Assembly: GCA_963850765.1 (NCBI GenBank)
Contig: CAWKMN010000003.1
Coordinates: 1,116,001-1,180,000, forward strand
Length of the DNA: 64,000 bases
Direction: 5' to 3'
Source: CAWKMN01 sp963850765
GTDB taxonomy: Bacteria > Chloroflexota > Anaerolineae > Aggregatilineales > Aggregatilineaceae
The notes beneath the pieces were generated by a model, which was not told the origin of the DNA, did not search any database, and saw only the letters and a list, made by a program, of their open reading frames with translations. Positions 25,064-34,369 of the stretch are shown piece by piece. The translations under genes were made by a program, and so were the position numbers. Within the stretch, counting starts at the first letter, position 1. The number at the start of each line of letters is the position of its first letter.

Positions 25064-26422
25064 TTACAGCGCCCCATCCGGTTGTGCTTCGCTCAATCGG
25101 CGGTCAATATCATCAATATCCACCTGGATCGTGCTGATGAGCCGGTCGCGCACCGGCGCTTCGGGCAGTTGGCGCGCGATGGCCTGTGCTTCAACCAGCA
25201 GCGGGCGCGCACGCGGTAAATCGCCCTGTTTGTAGGGAACAAAGGCAAGTGCATAACAGGCATCCGCGGCATAGGTCTTCTCGCCCACACGCGCGTAATA
25301 CTGGTACGCAGCCAGCAGATGCCGCTCCGCCATTGCCCACCGGCCGCGCCGGGTCTGGATGAGGCCGAGCATATGGGTACAGCGTTTCAGTCCGGGGCGG
25401 TGATGCGCGGCGTGATACCAACGCCATGCATCGAGAATCGAGCGCCGGGCCTGATCATAATCGTGGCGCTCGTAGTGGCTGCGCGCCTGGAAAAATGCCG
25501 TATTCGCCTGCAAGAATGGGATGGCCGTCTGCCGCGACAGGTTATCCAGGTAGGACATCAGTCGGGCATAATAGACTGAGGTGCCGATCTGGACCACGGA
25601 GGGCAGCATGAGCATCACCGCCGCGCCGGCCTGTCCCATCACATTGATCGATGCGAACAGGATAAACGCCTGCTGCGCATAAGCAAACAACTCGGCGTAT
25701 ACATGCCGCGCGGAGAGGTTCCGCGCCAGGGCTACATAGGCCATCGCCTCGGCATAACGATAGGTCAGCCGCCGCGCTTCCATGCAAATCGCGTCCGCTT
25801 CGCTTCGCGCTTCCTCGACGTTCAGGCTGTAAGCCCGCGCATTGAAGGACTCGGCGCGTATCAGCAGCCGGAGATCATCACGACCGGCCTCTACGGCGTA
25901 TTCCATCGCATTGTCCAGCATAATCTGCAAGGCACCCGGCTTTTCGCGGCAGACGTACAGAAATATGCTGAACATATGGTAGACCCGGCTTTGCAGGTCG
26001 GGCTCTTCCATCTTCACTGCCGCGTCGAGCATGGGCATGATCAGGTGGAACCAGTCGTCCACCTTGTTGGCGGCCAGCCAGTAGCCCAATTGGAGTTCCA
26101 GCCCCAGCCGGACCGCCTTGGCTTGATGCGGACCCTGAACCTGACAGGCGGCGCGTGCGACGTCCGCGAGTTTGTCCAGCCGCTCGACGATCTTCTGTGG
26201 CTGATCGCGGTGCAGGATCATAAAGGCCATTTCGCGGTCAAGCGCTTCGACGGCGGCATGGCGCAGCGCGTGCAGATGGGGAATATGCCGGTCTTCATAA
26301 TCCGGCTGCAAGCCCAGATCCTCCGGCGTGATGGGCCTGTCGTTCGTGTCGGCAGAATGGGGTTCTCCCGGCTGCACAGGGTTTTCTTCGTTGGGAAGGT
26401 CGCTTCTGGGCGGGCTTTCCAT
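25064..26422 (-). CDS. TPR-repeat protein
   Basis: The 452-residue protein is almost wholly helical with degenerate tetratricopeptide repeats (for example HMLGLIQTRRGRWAMAERHL followed by AYQYYARVGEKTYAADACYA, and ALAFVPYKQGDLPRARPLLV). About 40 N-terminal residues are polar and disordered. There is no DNA-binding or catalytic domain and no signal peptide, so it is a cytosolic scaffold or signalling protein. It may resemble the TPR part of large bacterial transcription activators, without the HTH. Confidence 0.75.
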   Translation of the reverse strand: MESPPRSDLPNEENPVQPGEPHSADTNDRPITPEDLGLQPDYEDRHIPHLHALRHAAVEALDREMAFMILHRDQPQKIVERLDKLADVARAACQVQGPHQAKAVRLGLELQLGYWLAANKVDDWFHLIMPMLDAAVKMEEPDLQSRVYHMFSIFLYVCREKPGALQIMLDNAMEYAVEAGRDDLRLLIRAESFNARAYSLNVEEARSEADAICMEARRLTYRYAEAMAYVALARNLSARHVYAELFAYAQQAFILFASINVMGQAGAAVMLMLPSVVQIGTSVYYARLMSYLDNLSRQTAIPFLQANTAFFQARSHYERHDYDQARRSILDAWRWYHAAHHRPGLKRCTHMLGLIQTRRGRWAMAERHLLAAYQYYARVGEKTYAADACYALAFVPYKQGDLPRARPLLVEAQAIARQLPEAPVRDRLISTIQVDIDDIDRRLSEAQPDGAL

Positions 26423-26444
26423 AACGGTTCTCTCTCATCGGCAC

Positions 26445-26469
26445 AAAAAACAGCCACACAAGTCGGCTG
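26445..26469 (-). terminator. Intrinsic terminator after the class A PBP gene
   Basis: On the minus strand CAGCC (26469-26465) pairs with GGCTG (26455-26451), followed by a T6 run (26450-26445). The stem is short, but the T run is good. It lies 60 bases beyond the PBP stop and just before the TPR gene. Confidence 0.55.
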
Positions 26470-26528
26470 CTTTTAGTATTCAATAGCACGCGCAGATGCA
26501 GTAGTGCCAGTTGTCACCCGTTAGCGGT

Positions 26529-29063
26529 TCAATCTAATATCCCCGAGGTGGGGCGCTCATCGGGCGGCACCCACGACGCGACGCGAAACGTGCGGCTGCC
26601 GGTCGTAATCGTGCGGCCATCAGCCAGCGTCACGACGGCATACAAGTCGTGATCACCCGGATACAACTCCCACCATGTATCGAACGGTGCATCATTCACG
26701 GTCGCGAGCGGCTCGTTATCCATCCAATACGTGACCTGTTGGGTATGCGTGGGAACGGCGATCGTCAGGCGGATGCGCTGCAAATCGTCGGGCAGCAGCG
26801 GCGTCAATTGGAACGTCGTGTAAGGATCGGGCGACAGCAGCCGCGCCGGAATATCCGTGCCCCCGACGATCTGCGCGCCGACCGGCGGCTGAGGGATGCC
26901 CTGCTGGATGGCCCAATCGCGTGCTTCAGGCGGCAGGACGAGATATACCCGCTCTTCGCGATCTTCGGGCGGCGTGGATTCGTCCGCCAGCAGGCCGGTG
27001 CGCTTGTCCAGGACAAAAAGCTGGTACGTCGAATCAACCTCGGTCGGCACGGTACCCTCGATAAACCATTCCCAGCGCGTCTTGGGGCACAGCCGGGTCG
27101 GCAGCAGTCCCGACGTGGCGCAGACCTCCGCGCGGACCACGCCCTCGGGCACCGCGAACTGAAGCTCCGGCTTGCCGCTGAGCACCCGCCGCATAAATTC
27201 GTTCCAGATCGGACCCGCGCCGCTGACGCCCGTTACTTCGATCATGGGCGAATTATCCGCGTTGCCCGCCCACACCCCTACCACCAGATTGGGCGTATAG
27301 CCGATCGTCCAGTTATCGCGGAAGTTGGTCGTCGTGCCCGTTTTGGCCGCCGCCGGACGCCCGATTCTGAGCGAGCTGGCCGGTCCAAACGAGGGGATAC
27401 GCGCCTCATTGTCGCTCAGAATATCGGTGATCAGGAACGCCACGCGCGGATCGATTACCGGCGTTTCATACGTCGGCTGCTTCCACTGGTACAGGATAGT
27501 GCCCTCTTTGTCGCGCACTTCGAGAATATATGCCGGAATGACCCGATAACCGCCATTCGCCAGCGCGCCATACGCCGCGGTGAGTTCGAGCAGGCGCACT
27601 TCGCCGCCACCAAGAGTCAGCGATAGATCGAGCCGGCTGGTATCGGTCAACGTGTTGATACCCAGCCGCGTGGTCAGGCTGACCAGCGAGTCCAGCCCGA
27701 TATGTTCCAGGGTGATCACAGCCGGGATGTTGTACGACGATCCGAGCGCCTCGCGGATCAGCACCGGCCCGTGCTCGACCAGACCATAGTTGGCCGGGGT
27801 GTAGCTGCTGAGCCGCCGGGTAATGAATGGGGTCCCCACGTCGAGCAGCATGGTAGCGGGCGTCCAGGGGTCGGGCCGGGCCGGGTCGAACGCCGCCGCA
27901 TAGGTGAACGGCTTCAGGGCCGATCCCGGCTGGCGGGGCGCGAGTGTCGCATTCACCGCGCCGTCGATGCGGTTGTCGAAATAATCCGGGCTGCCGAGCA
28001 TGGCGAGAATCTGCCCGGTGTGCGGATCGAGCGCCACCAGGGCCGCATTGCGCACATTGTGAGCTATCTGCCCGCCCGGCGGATCGTTCAGCCAGGCGAG
28101 ATGGCGCTGCGCCGCACCCTGGGCGGCATTCTGCCAGCTCAGGTCAAGTGTGGTCACAACTTCCAGCCCGCCCTCGTAGAGTTCATCCGCATAATCGCGC
28201 TGAAGCTGCGTCCATACCGCCGCGACAAAATGCGGTGCTTCGATCGGGAAGGGTGTCGATGCATATTGCAGCGGCTCCTTGTGCGCCTGATCGGCCTGAG
28301 CCGCCGAGATAGTGCCATGTTTGACCATCAGATCCAGCACCACGCGCTGGCGGTCCTTGGCGACTTCGGGATTGGACAGCGGATCGTAGGCCGACGGGGC
28401 CTGCGGCAGCCCGGCCAGCATCGAACACTCGGCCAGCGTCAAATCCGCCGCGCTCTTGCCAAAGTAGGCGCGCGCCGCCGCTTCGATGCCATAAGCCAGA
28501 TTGCCATAATAGGTCTGGTTCAGGTACAGCGCCAGGATCTCATCACGCGAATAGCGGCGCGTCAGTTCAAGCGCCAGCACGCTTTCGCGCAGCTTGCGGC
28601 GCAGGGTGCGCTCGGCCCGCTGATCGGGGTCCAGCAGCAGGTTACGCGCGACTTGCTGGGTGATCGTGCTGCCCCCGGCCACGACCTCGCCGCCCTTCAG
28701 GTTGATCCACAGGGCGCGCGTCACGCCTCGCACATCCACGCCGGGATGGCGGTAGAAGTTCGCGTCTTCGGTGGCGATCGTCGCCTGCGCCATGCAGTCG
28801 GGCAGTTCGTCCAGCCCGATCACCCGGTTGACGCCGGTCTGGGGATCCGCGATCTGGTAGAGCAGGCGGCCCTGCCGGTCATAGATGCGCGTGCTGGGCA
28901 GCGCCATGCCCGCTTCGATGTCGTCCAGATCGGGCAGGCCGGCGAATACCCACTGGTAAACCGCCGTGGTCACGATCAGGCCGGTCAGCAGGATCACCAG
29001 ACTAATCTTCTGCCACCGCCGCCGACTGATCCAGAAAGAACGCAGTCGCTTCATAAGGCTCAT
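26529..29063 (-). CDS. Class A penicillin-binding protein (GT51 plus transpeptidase)
   Basis: The 844-residue bifunctional peptidoglycan synthase has an N-terminal membrane helix (about residues 20-42) and a GT51 domain with the catalytic EDANFYRHPGVDVRG and GGSTITQQVARNLLL. The transpeptidase domain has SALK (SxxK, within PGSALKPFTYAAAF), SSYN (SxN) and KTGTTTNFRDNW (KTG). About 100 C-terminal residues form a beta domain like that of PBP1C (VTYWMDNEPLATVNDAPFDT). Together these place it with PBP1A/1C enzymes, and imply a peptidoglycan wall. Confidence 0.93.
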   Translation of the reverse strand: MSLMKRLRSFWISRRRWQKISLVILLTGLIVTTAVYQWVFAGLPDLDDIEAGMALPSTRIYDRQGRLLYQIADPQTGVNRVIGLDELPDCMAQATIATEDANFYRHPGVDVRGVTRALWINLKGGEVVAGGSTITQQVARNLLLDPDQRAERTLRRKLRESVLALELTRRYSRDEILALYLNQTYYGNLAYGIEAAARAYFGKSAADLTLAECSMLAGLPQAPSAYDPLSNPEVAKDRQRVVLDLMVKHGTISAAQADQAHKEPLQYASTPFPIEAPHFVAAVWTQLQRDYADELYEGGLEVVTTLDLSWQNAAQGAAQRHLAWLNDPPGGQIAHNVRNAALVALDPHTGQILAMLGSPDYFDNRIDGAVNATLAPRQPGSALKPFTYAAAFDPARPDPWTPATMLLDVGTPFITRRLSSYTPANYGLVEHGPVLIREALGSSYNIPAVITLEHIGLDSLVSLTTRLGINTLTDTSRLDLSLTLGGGEVRLLELTAAYGALANGGYRVIPAYILEVRDKEGTILYQWKQPTYETPVIDPRVAFLITDILSDNEARIPSFGPASSLRIGRPAAAKTGTTTNFRDNWTIGYTPNLVVGVWAGNADNSPMIEVTGVSGAGPIWNEFMRRVLSGKPELQFAVPEGVVRAEVCATSGLLPTRLCPKTRWEWFIEGTVPTEVDSTYQLFVLDKRTGLLADESTPPEDREERVYLVLPPEARDWAIQQGIPQPPVGAQIVGGTDIPARLLSPDPYTTFQLTPLLPDDLQRIRLTIAVPTHTQQVTYWMDNEPLATVNDAPFDTWWELYPGDHDLYAVVTLADGRTITTGSRTFRVASWVPPDERPTSGILD

Positions 29064-29187
29064 CTCTATCTCTGCTCGCCATCATTCCCGGCTTCATTGT
29101 ATGCCGGTTAGTGCCGCCACCGCCCCACGCCTGTACGACGCCCGGCCTGCGGGTGTTATGTCACAAGTATACCGGGATTTTTCCTGC

Positions 29188-29193
29188 TATAAT
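29188..29193 (+). promoter_or_regulatory. -10 box for rsmG
   Basis: A perfect TATAAT with a preceding TGC (extended -10-like) lies 57 bases before the rsmG ATG. No strong -35 box is seen. Confidence 0.4.
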
Positions 29194-29249
29194 GGGGGCC
29201 GCAGGTCAACAAGGCGCTACACGGGGGTCATCCGCAGGCGACGCAGTCG

Positions 29250-29975
29250 ATGAACGTCGAACACTTGGTACGATGCAGCCGGGAACTTTTCGGATTGGAA
29301 CTCAGCCCAGAGGTTCAGCGCGCGTTCAGTCTCTATGCGGACGAACTCCTGCACTGGAACGAGGAACACGCCAACCTGACGGCGATCACCGATCCGCAGG
29401 CGATTGAGATGCGCCACTTCCTCAACTCGCTGTCGGTGCTCCAGGCCGTGCCGATCATGCCGGGCCAGCGGGTGATCGACGTGGGGACCGGCGCGGGCTT
29501 TCCCGGTTTGCCACTGCGCCTGATCCGTTCGCAGATCGACCTGACCCTGCTCGAAGCCACCCATAAAAAGACCGAATTCCTCAGTCACCTCGTCAAGCGC
29601 CTGAATCTGAACAATGTCCGTATCCTGACCGCCCGCGCCGAAGATGCCGGGCAGGATGCGACCACGCGCGAACGGTACGACGTGGTGCTGGCGCGTGCCG
29701 TCGCGCAGATGCCGGTGCTGGCCGAATACCTGCTGCCGCTGTGTAAGGTCGGGGGGCGCTGCGTGGCGCTCAAAGGCGAAAGTGCCGTAGCCGAGACGCA
29801 GCAGGCGGAGCAAGCCGTGCGGATCCTGGGCGGGCGGCTGGAGAAGGTGATCCCGGTGGAACTGCCCACCGTCGCCGAAACCCACTACCTCGTCGTGATC
29901 GAAAAAGTCGCCGCCACGCCGGATAAATATCCCCGGCGCGCGGGCATGCCGTCCAAGCGCCCGCTTGGAGCCTGA
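29250..29975 (+). CDS. rsmG: 16S rRNA (guanine527-N7)-methyltransferase
   Basis: The 241-residue enzyme (GidB) methylates G527 of 16S rRNA with S-adenosylmethionine. It has NLTAITDPQAIEMRHFLNSL, the SAM loop VIDVGTGAGFPGLPL, EATHKKTEFL and ARAVAQMPVLAEY. Length is normal. It stands alone here rather than next to mnmG or parA, and is convergent with recF across a repeat element. Confidence 0.95.
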   Translation: MNVEHLVRCSRELFGLELSPEVQRAFSLYADELLHWNEEHANLTAITDPQAIEMRHFLNSLSVLQAVPIMPGQRVIDVGTGAGFPGLPLRLIRSQIDLTLLEATHKKTEFLSHLVKRLNLNNVRILTARAEDAGQDATTRERYDVVLARAVAQMPVLAEYLLPLCKVGGRCVALKGESAVAETQQAEQAVRILGGRLEKVIPVELPTVAETHYLVVIEKVAATPDKYPRRAGMPSKRPLGA

Positions 29976-29982
29976 AAAGAAA

Positions 29983-30097
29983 AGCGTTCAGCGTTCAGCT
30001 AAAAACAAAAGCGAAAAATCCCTAGCAGGTGCCTATAAGGAAAGTGGAGGGCGATCCTCCGCTTTAGCTGATGGCTGACCGCTGAAAGCTGACTGCT
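29983..30097. repeat. GTTCAGC-type inverted repeat element, copy 1
   Basis: The left end is AGCGTTCAGCGTTCAGCT and the right end AGCTGATGGCTGACCGCTGA then AAGCTGACTGCT, so 7-base units (NTTCAGC) face their complements. A second copy of similar length lies at 56299-56411. It separates the convergent rsmG and recF genes. Confidence 0.7.
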
Positions 30098-30104
30098 TCT
30101 TTCG

Positions 30105-31317
30105 CTAATTCGGCCCGCTGGTAGAGACGATCTGACCCTGGTGGATCTGCCAGCGCGCGGCCCGCTGCAAAAACTCGCCCGTAAAGATGTCCGGCTCTGT
30201 CGTGGTGAGAAGGGCCTGCGATACCCCGTTGACCTTATTCAGCAGATAGGCGCGGCGGCTGGCATCCAGTTCAGCCACGACCTCGTCCAGCAGCAGGATC
30301 GGCCACTCGCCAATCGTATCGTGCATCCATTCAAGCTCGGCCAGCTTCAGCGCCATCACGGCGGTGCGCGCCTGCCCCCGCGACCCGTACAACCCCAGGT
30401 CGCGCCCATTCACCATCAGCCGCAGTTCGTCACGCTGTGGGCCGCTGAGCGTCATCCCCCGCACGATCTCCTCGCCCTGCATCTCGACCAGCCGCTCGTT
30501 GAACTGGCCGGCGATCTCTTTGGGGCTGATCTGGCGGTTCAGATCCAGCCCCAGCACCTCAAACGAAAGCTGGCCGCTGTTGCCCGGGGTGGGCAAAAAG
30601 CCGGGCCGGTAGCTGAGTTCCAGGTCTTCACCGCCGCCGGAGAGATCGTAATGCACGCGGCGCGCTTTCACCTCCAAGCTCGCGCAGAAGCCGCTGGCGT
30701 CCCGCGATCAGCACCGCGCCAGCCTCCGTGAGCTGACCGTTCCAATACTCCAACTGGTCCGGGACGGCTTCCCGGTCCGCGATGCGCTTCAGCAGGGCGT
30801 TGCGCTGGCTGAGCACCTTCTCAAACGTGTTCAGCGCCTCACAGTAATCCGTGTCGGTCTGGCAGAGCGTGATGTTCATATAACGCCGGCGCTCGGCAGG
30901 CGGTCCCTCGACCAGCGTGAGATCCTGCGGCAGGAACATCACCACGTTAACCTGCCCCACCAGATCCATCACGCGGCGCGACACGCCGTTCACGCGGATC
31001 TCCTTGTTGAGATGGGTGCCGTCCGTGCCCGGCAGCAGCGTGATCTCGATGCGGCTGGTTGTCGTCTCGTTGGCGCTGACGATTTCCGCGCCGATCTTAG
31101 CGAACGCCAGCAGATCGCGGTCGGCGTACCAGTTGATCAACTGCCGGTCGGAGGTGGTATAGGGCGAGCGGGCCGTCGCGAGGTAATAGATCGCTTCGAG
31201 CAGGCTGGTCTTACCCTGAGCGTTTGCCCCGTGCAGCAAAATCGGGCCGGCCGGCAGTGAAATCTCCAGCCGCGCATAGTTGCGGAAGTTATACAGGGAC
31301 AGGTGCTCAATGTGCAT
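30105..31317 (-). CDS. recF: DNA replication and repair protein RecF, frameshifted
   Basis: RecF is an SMC-like ATPase that helps load RecA at gaps. The first frame (31317 to 30628) has LYNFRNYARLEI, the P-loop HGANAQGKTSLLEA and VVMFLPQDLTLVEG PPAERRRY. The second frame (30677 to 30105) has the signature LSGPQRDELRLMVNGRDLG then YGSRGQARTAVMALKLAE, and the Walker B LLLDEVVAELD. Reading GAGCTTGGAG at about 30676 as GAGCTGGAG (one T fewer) joins LLREL to EVKARRV, giving one protein of about 400 residues. The single-base insertion is most likely a sequence error. Confidence 0.88.
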
Positions 31318-31399
31318 AGAGGTAGGGGTCGTAGACCATCAGTTCTGAACAGACATGGGCTAAGTATACCGCCTCACGCCCGCTAAACCCACCCCAATT

Positions 31400-32206
31400 T
31401 CACACGTCCAGCAGCACGGGCACCTGCAACTGGAAGGCAATATACAGCGCGTGGAAAAACGCTTTCAGCGCGCGAATGGAGGGATCATCCCCGGTGCTCG
31501 GCCGGTGCAAAAACGGGATGGCCTCGCGAACCCATTCCGCCGACGGCGGCGCGGCAAGCTGCATCATCTCGTCGGCGTTCAGATCGGGCGATATGCCGCC
31601 GAAGAATTGCAGCAGCAGCGATCCGTGCGCCGGCTGGATCGGACCGGAGAGGAAGAGGATCTCGAATACCTGATTACCGTTCACCGTCAGCGCATCGCTC
31701 AGGCTGCGCTCCAGCGCGTCCGGTGCTTCGAGGAAAACGCTCGACTGCGCGCGCAGCGGCACCACCGAGTCACCCAGGTAGCCCATTTCGCGCACGGCTT
31801 TTTGAAACAGCATAAACGGCAGCGGATGGTTGTTATCCGGCAGTTGATCCAGCAGCCAGCGTTCCGCCCGCGCCGAAATCGGGTAGTTGATCGAGCCGAC
31901 GCAGCCGAACGGCTGGCCGGACCGATTCGCGGGGCAATCCGCGCAATACGGCTCCCAGGGGTCAAGCTCCACTGCGAGGTTAAGCAGATCTTGCACTACG
32001 ATAACGTGAGTTTCGTCGCCCCCGTCCGACGTGTGGCGCACCATCTCAAAACCCATCTCGGTGGGCGGCCGCTGATCGCCCTGGGCGCGGTACAGCTCGA
32101 TGATCGCCTGGGCGCGCTCGCGGCTTTTCAGCCGGACCATCAGCCCTTCGACGGTGAGCGCCTGCTTGGGTTCGCAGTCGTAATGAATGATATAGTCGAT
32201 TCCCAT
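31400..32206 (-). CDS. Conserved-looking hypothetical protein with a Cys cluster
   Basis: I do not recognise this 268-residue soluble protein. The N-terminus is MGIDYIIHYDCEPKQALTVE. At residues about 90-115 a run YCADCPANRSGQPFGCVGSI holds three cysteines in C-x2-C-x9-C spacing, which could bind zinc or an Fe-S cluster with Cys11. The rest mixes helices with motifs such as LRAQSSVFLEAPDALERSLS. The start at ATG 32206 has GGGAT upstream; a TTG at 32221 is the alternative. It lies downstream of the PA14/SH3 surface-protein gene, separated by a repeat element. Confidence 0.6.
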   Translation of the reverse strand: MGIDYIIHYDCEPKQALTVEGLMVRLKSRERAQAIIELYRAQGDQRPPTEMGFEMVRHTSDGGDETHVIVVQDLLNLAVELDPWEPYCADCPANRSGQPFGCVGSINYPISARAERWLLDQLPDNNHPLPFMLFQKAVREMGYLGDSVVPLRAQSSVFLEAPDALERSLSDALTVNGNQVFEILFLSGPIQPAHGSLLLQFFGGISPDLNADEMMQLAAPPSAEWVREAIPFLHRPSTGDDPSIRALKAFFHALYIAFQLQVPVLLDV

Positions 32207-32222
32207 TGATTCATCCCGCAAG

Positions 32223-32339
32223 ACGCCGCGGGTTAAAACCGCGCGGCTATGATAGAGACTGGTAAGCCCGCTAAAGGGGCTGGAGTCCCTTCAGCGGACT
32301 TTTTTAACTCATAGCCGGCACGTTTTAACGTCCGGCGTT
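32223..32339. repeat. Triple-hairpin intergenic element
   Basis: Three adjacent palindromes lie in this stretch. The first is GCCGCGGGTT paired with AACCGCGCGGC. The second pairs AGCCCGCT...AGGGG with the following CCCTTCAGCGGACT and ends in T6. The third pairs GCCGGCACGTT with AACGTCCGGC. The block fills the 239-base gap between two same-strand genes. Confidence 0.6.
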
Positions 32340-32445
32340 ATCTTCCCCAACGGTTATCTACAAGCAAACAGGGGCAGGTTCACATAACCTGCCCCCGAAT
32401 ACAATCCATGCTGGCGAGCACAAACGCCTGAAGCTCGCAGACCCG

Positions 32446-34266
32446 CTACCGGATCGGCAGGTCGGTCACGCGCCCTTCGAGCAGTGCGACGGAAGGCGCG
32501 TACACCCACCCCTGTATGCCGTTCCAGGTGATCACGTACCATGCCCCGGTGGTGTTGCGGCCCTCGACAACAAACTCAGTGCCCGCCGGTACGAGGCCAA
32601 GCTCGTTACCGCGCAGGCTGGCCGCGTCGCGCAGATTCAGATTGCCCGACGCGCGCCCGCGCACGGTCACGGGAACGCCCGGCTGGCTTTCGGGCACAAA
32701 GACGGTCCCAAACGCGGGGGCCGGTACGACCTCGCTGCTGGCGACCAACTGGCTGAACCTGCCGTCGAGCAGGGTCACAAATAACCCGTTGACCCATCCC
32801 CGGATGCCCTGGTAGTTGATCAGGAACCACGCACCGTTCAGATTGCGCGCTTCGACCTCGAAGGTCGCGTTCTGCGGCACAGTGCCGATCACGCGTGCGC
32901 CGCCCACACTCGGGCCATCGCGCATATTCACGGTGTCGGTGGCACGGCCATGCAGGATCACGCGCAGCGGATCGTTGGCGGGCAGCGCGGCAGGCGGCGC
33001 GACGGCGATATCGATGCGCGGGATGTCATCCACAAAATCAGGCTGGCCGCCACCAGTCGTATCGATATTCTCCTGCGGCTCGACTGCGTACAGATACACC
33101 CAGTCGTTGCTGACCCAACCCTGCCGGCCATCTTTGAGATCGATCAGCAGCCACGAGATATCCGGCACGCCGCCCAGCACACGATAGTCCTCTTCAAACG
33201 GGATCTGGGCCATGACCGCATTGCCAAGTCCCGGCCCGGTGCGCACGTTCACACGCTGGCCGGTCACGGCCGCGAAGACGGTCGCAATGGGGTTCGGCGT
33301 GGCCGTAGGAGGCAGCGGCGTGCCAGGGGCGACAGGGGTACCGCCGACGCCAGTCGCGCCGACGAACTCCCACCTCACCTGGACGCCGGCATTGCCAGTC
33401 GCCTCGAAGTATTCGACTTTCAACTCGTGATTGCCTGCCGTCAGGGCGTAGACATCGACCGTATAGGTGCGGAAGCCTTCGGGGTTGCCGTGCCACTCAT
33501 CGATGATCTGAGTGACATCGATCCACAGGCGGATGCCGTCATCCGCCCCGGCGACAAAGCGCCATTGGCCCGGTGTCGGGAAATTGACCGTCGCGTTCCA
33601 GCGCACGCTGAACGTGTCCGCCTCAATCCGGGAGTCGGGCGAGCCGGCTGCCCAGTTGAAATTGATGGCTGAATCGACGCGGTTAAATGCCTCCGTGCCG
33701 GAAAGATCCTGGCTGTTGAAGTAGTGCCCGGTAAAGTTGGCGGTGCTGCTGCCGGTGCCGGTCCCGCCGGTGCCCGCATAGAACCATTCGACCTTGACGC
33801 CCGCGTTGCCGCTGGCCTCGTAATATTCCACCTTCAGCTCATGGTTGCCGGCGGTCAGCGTGTCGATCGAGACTTCATACGTCCGGAAGCCTTCGGCGTT
33901 GCCATGCCATTCGTCCACAATCGGCGTCACGTCGATCCACATCCGCACGCCGTCATCCGCGCCCACGCGGAAGGTCCACTTGCCCGCCGTGGGGAAGTTC
34001 ACGGACTTGGTCCAGCGCGCGCTGAAATTATCGGCCGATACGGAAGGATCGGGCGAGCCCGTGGCCCAGTTGAAATTAATCTGATCGTCAATCCGCGATA
34101 ATCTCAGTTCGTTGAATGCGATGCCGTTGAAGTATTGTGCATTCCACTGCGTCCCGGCGTTGGCTTCAACAACCGGCGCGGCAGCCGAGAACAGCAGGCT
34201 CGAGCCCACTCCGAGAACCAGGATCATGGCGGTAATGACACCGCAGACGGTCAATTTTCGCATCAT
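32446..34266 (-). CDS. Secreted protein with two PA14 and three SH3b domains
   Basis: The 606-residue exported protein has a signal peptide (MMRKLTVCGVITAMILVLGV). Two PA14-type carbohydrate-binding domains follow (about residues 35-165 and 180-305); they are clearly related to each other (INFNWA.GSPD, GADDG.R.WIDV, DEWHGN.EGFRTY, TAGNHELKVEY). After a Pro/Thr linker come three SH3b-like domains with RVNVRTGPGLGN, VNMRDGPSVGG and NLNLRDAASLRG. Such proteins bind wall or surface glycans. I chose ATG 34266 with GGGGA upstream over a TTG at 34278. Confidence 0.85.
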   Translation of the reverse strand: MMRKLTVCGVITAMILVLGVGSSLLFSAAAPVVEANAGTQWNAQYFNGIAFNELRLSRIDDQINFNWATGSPDPSVSADNFSARWTKSVNFPTAGKWTFRVGADDGVRMWIDVTPIVDEWHGNAEGFRTYEVSIDTLTAGNHELKVEYYEASGNAGVKVEWFYAGTGGTGTGSSTANFTGHYFNSQDLSGTEAFNRVDSAINFNWAAGSPDSRIEADTFSVRWNATVNFPTPGQWRFVAGADDGIRLWIDVTQIIDEWHGNPEGFRTYTVDVYALTAGNHELKVEYFEATGNAGVQVRWEFVGATGVGGTPVAPGTPLPPTATPNPIATVFAAVTGQRVNVRTGPGLGNAVMAQIPFEEDYRVLGGVPDISWLLIDLKDGRQGWVSNDWVYLYAVEPQENIDTTGGGQPDFVDDIPRIDIAVAPPAALPANDPLRVILHGRATDTVNMRDGPSVGGARVIGTVPQNATFEVEARNLNGAWFLINYQGIRGWVNGLFVTLLDGRFSQLVASSEVVPAPAFGTVFVPESQPGVPVTVRGRASGNLNLRDAASLRGNELGLVPAGTEFVVEGRNTTGAWYVITWNGIQGWVYAPSVALLEGRVTDLPIR

Positions 34267-34369
34267 GTTTTTCCCCAAGTTAAAAAAGCCGGGTTCAAAA
34301 CTGCTTAATGTGCCCGAATTATAAAAAGGGCCTGGGTATATCGCAAACTCTGTTCACCTGACAATAGCA

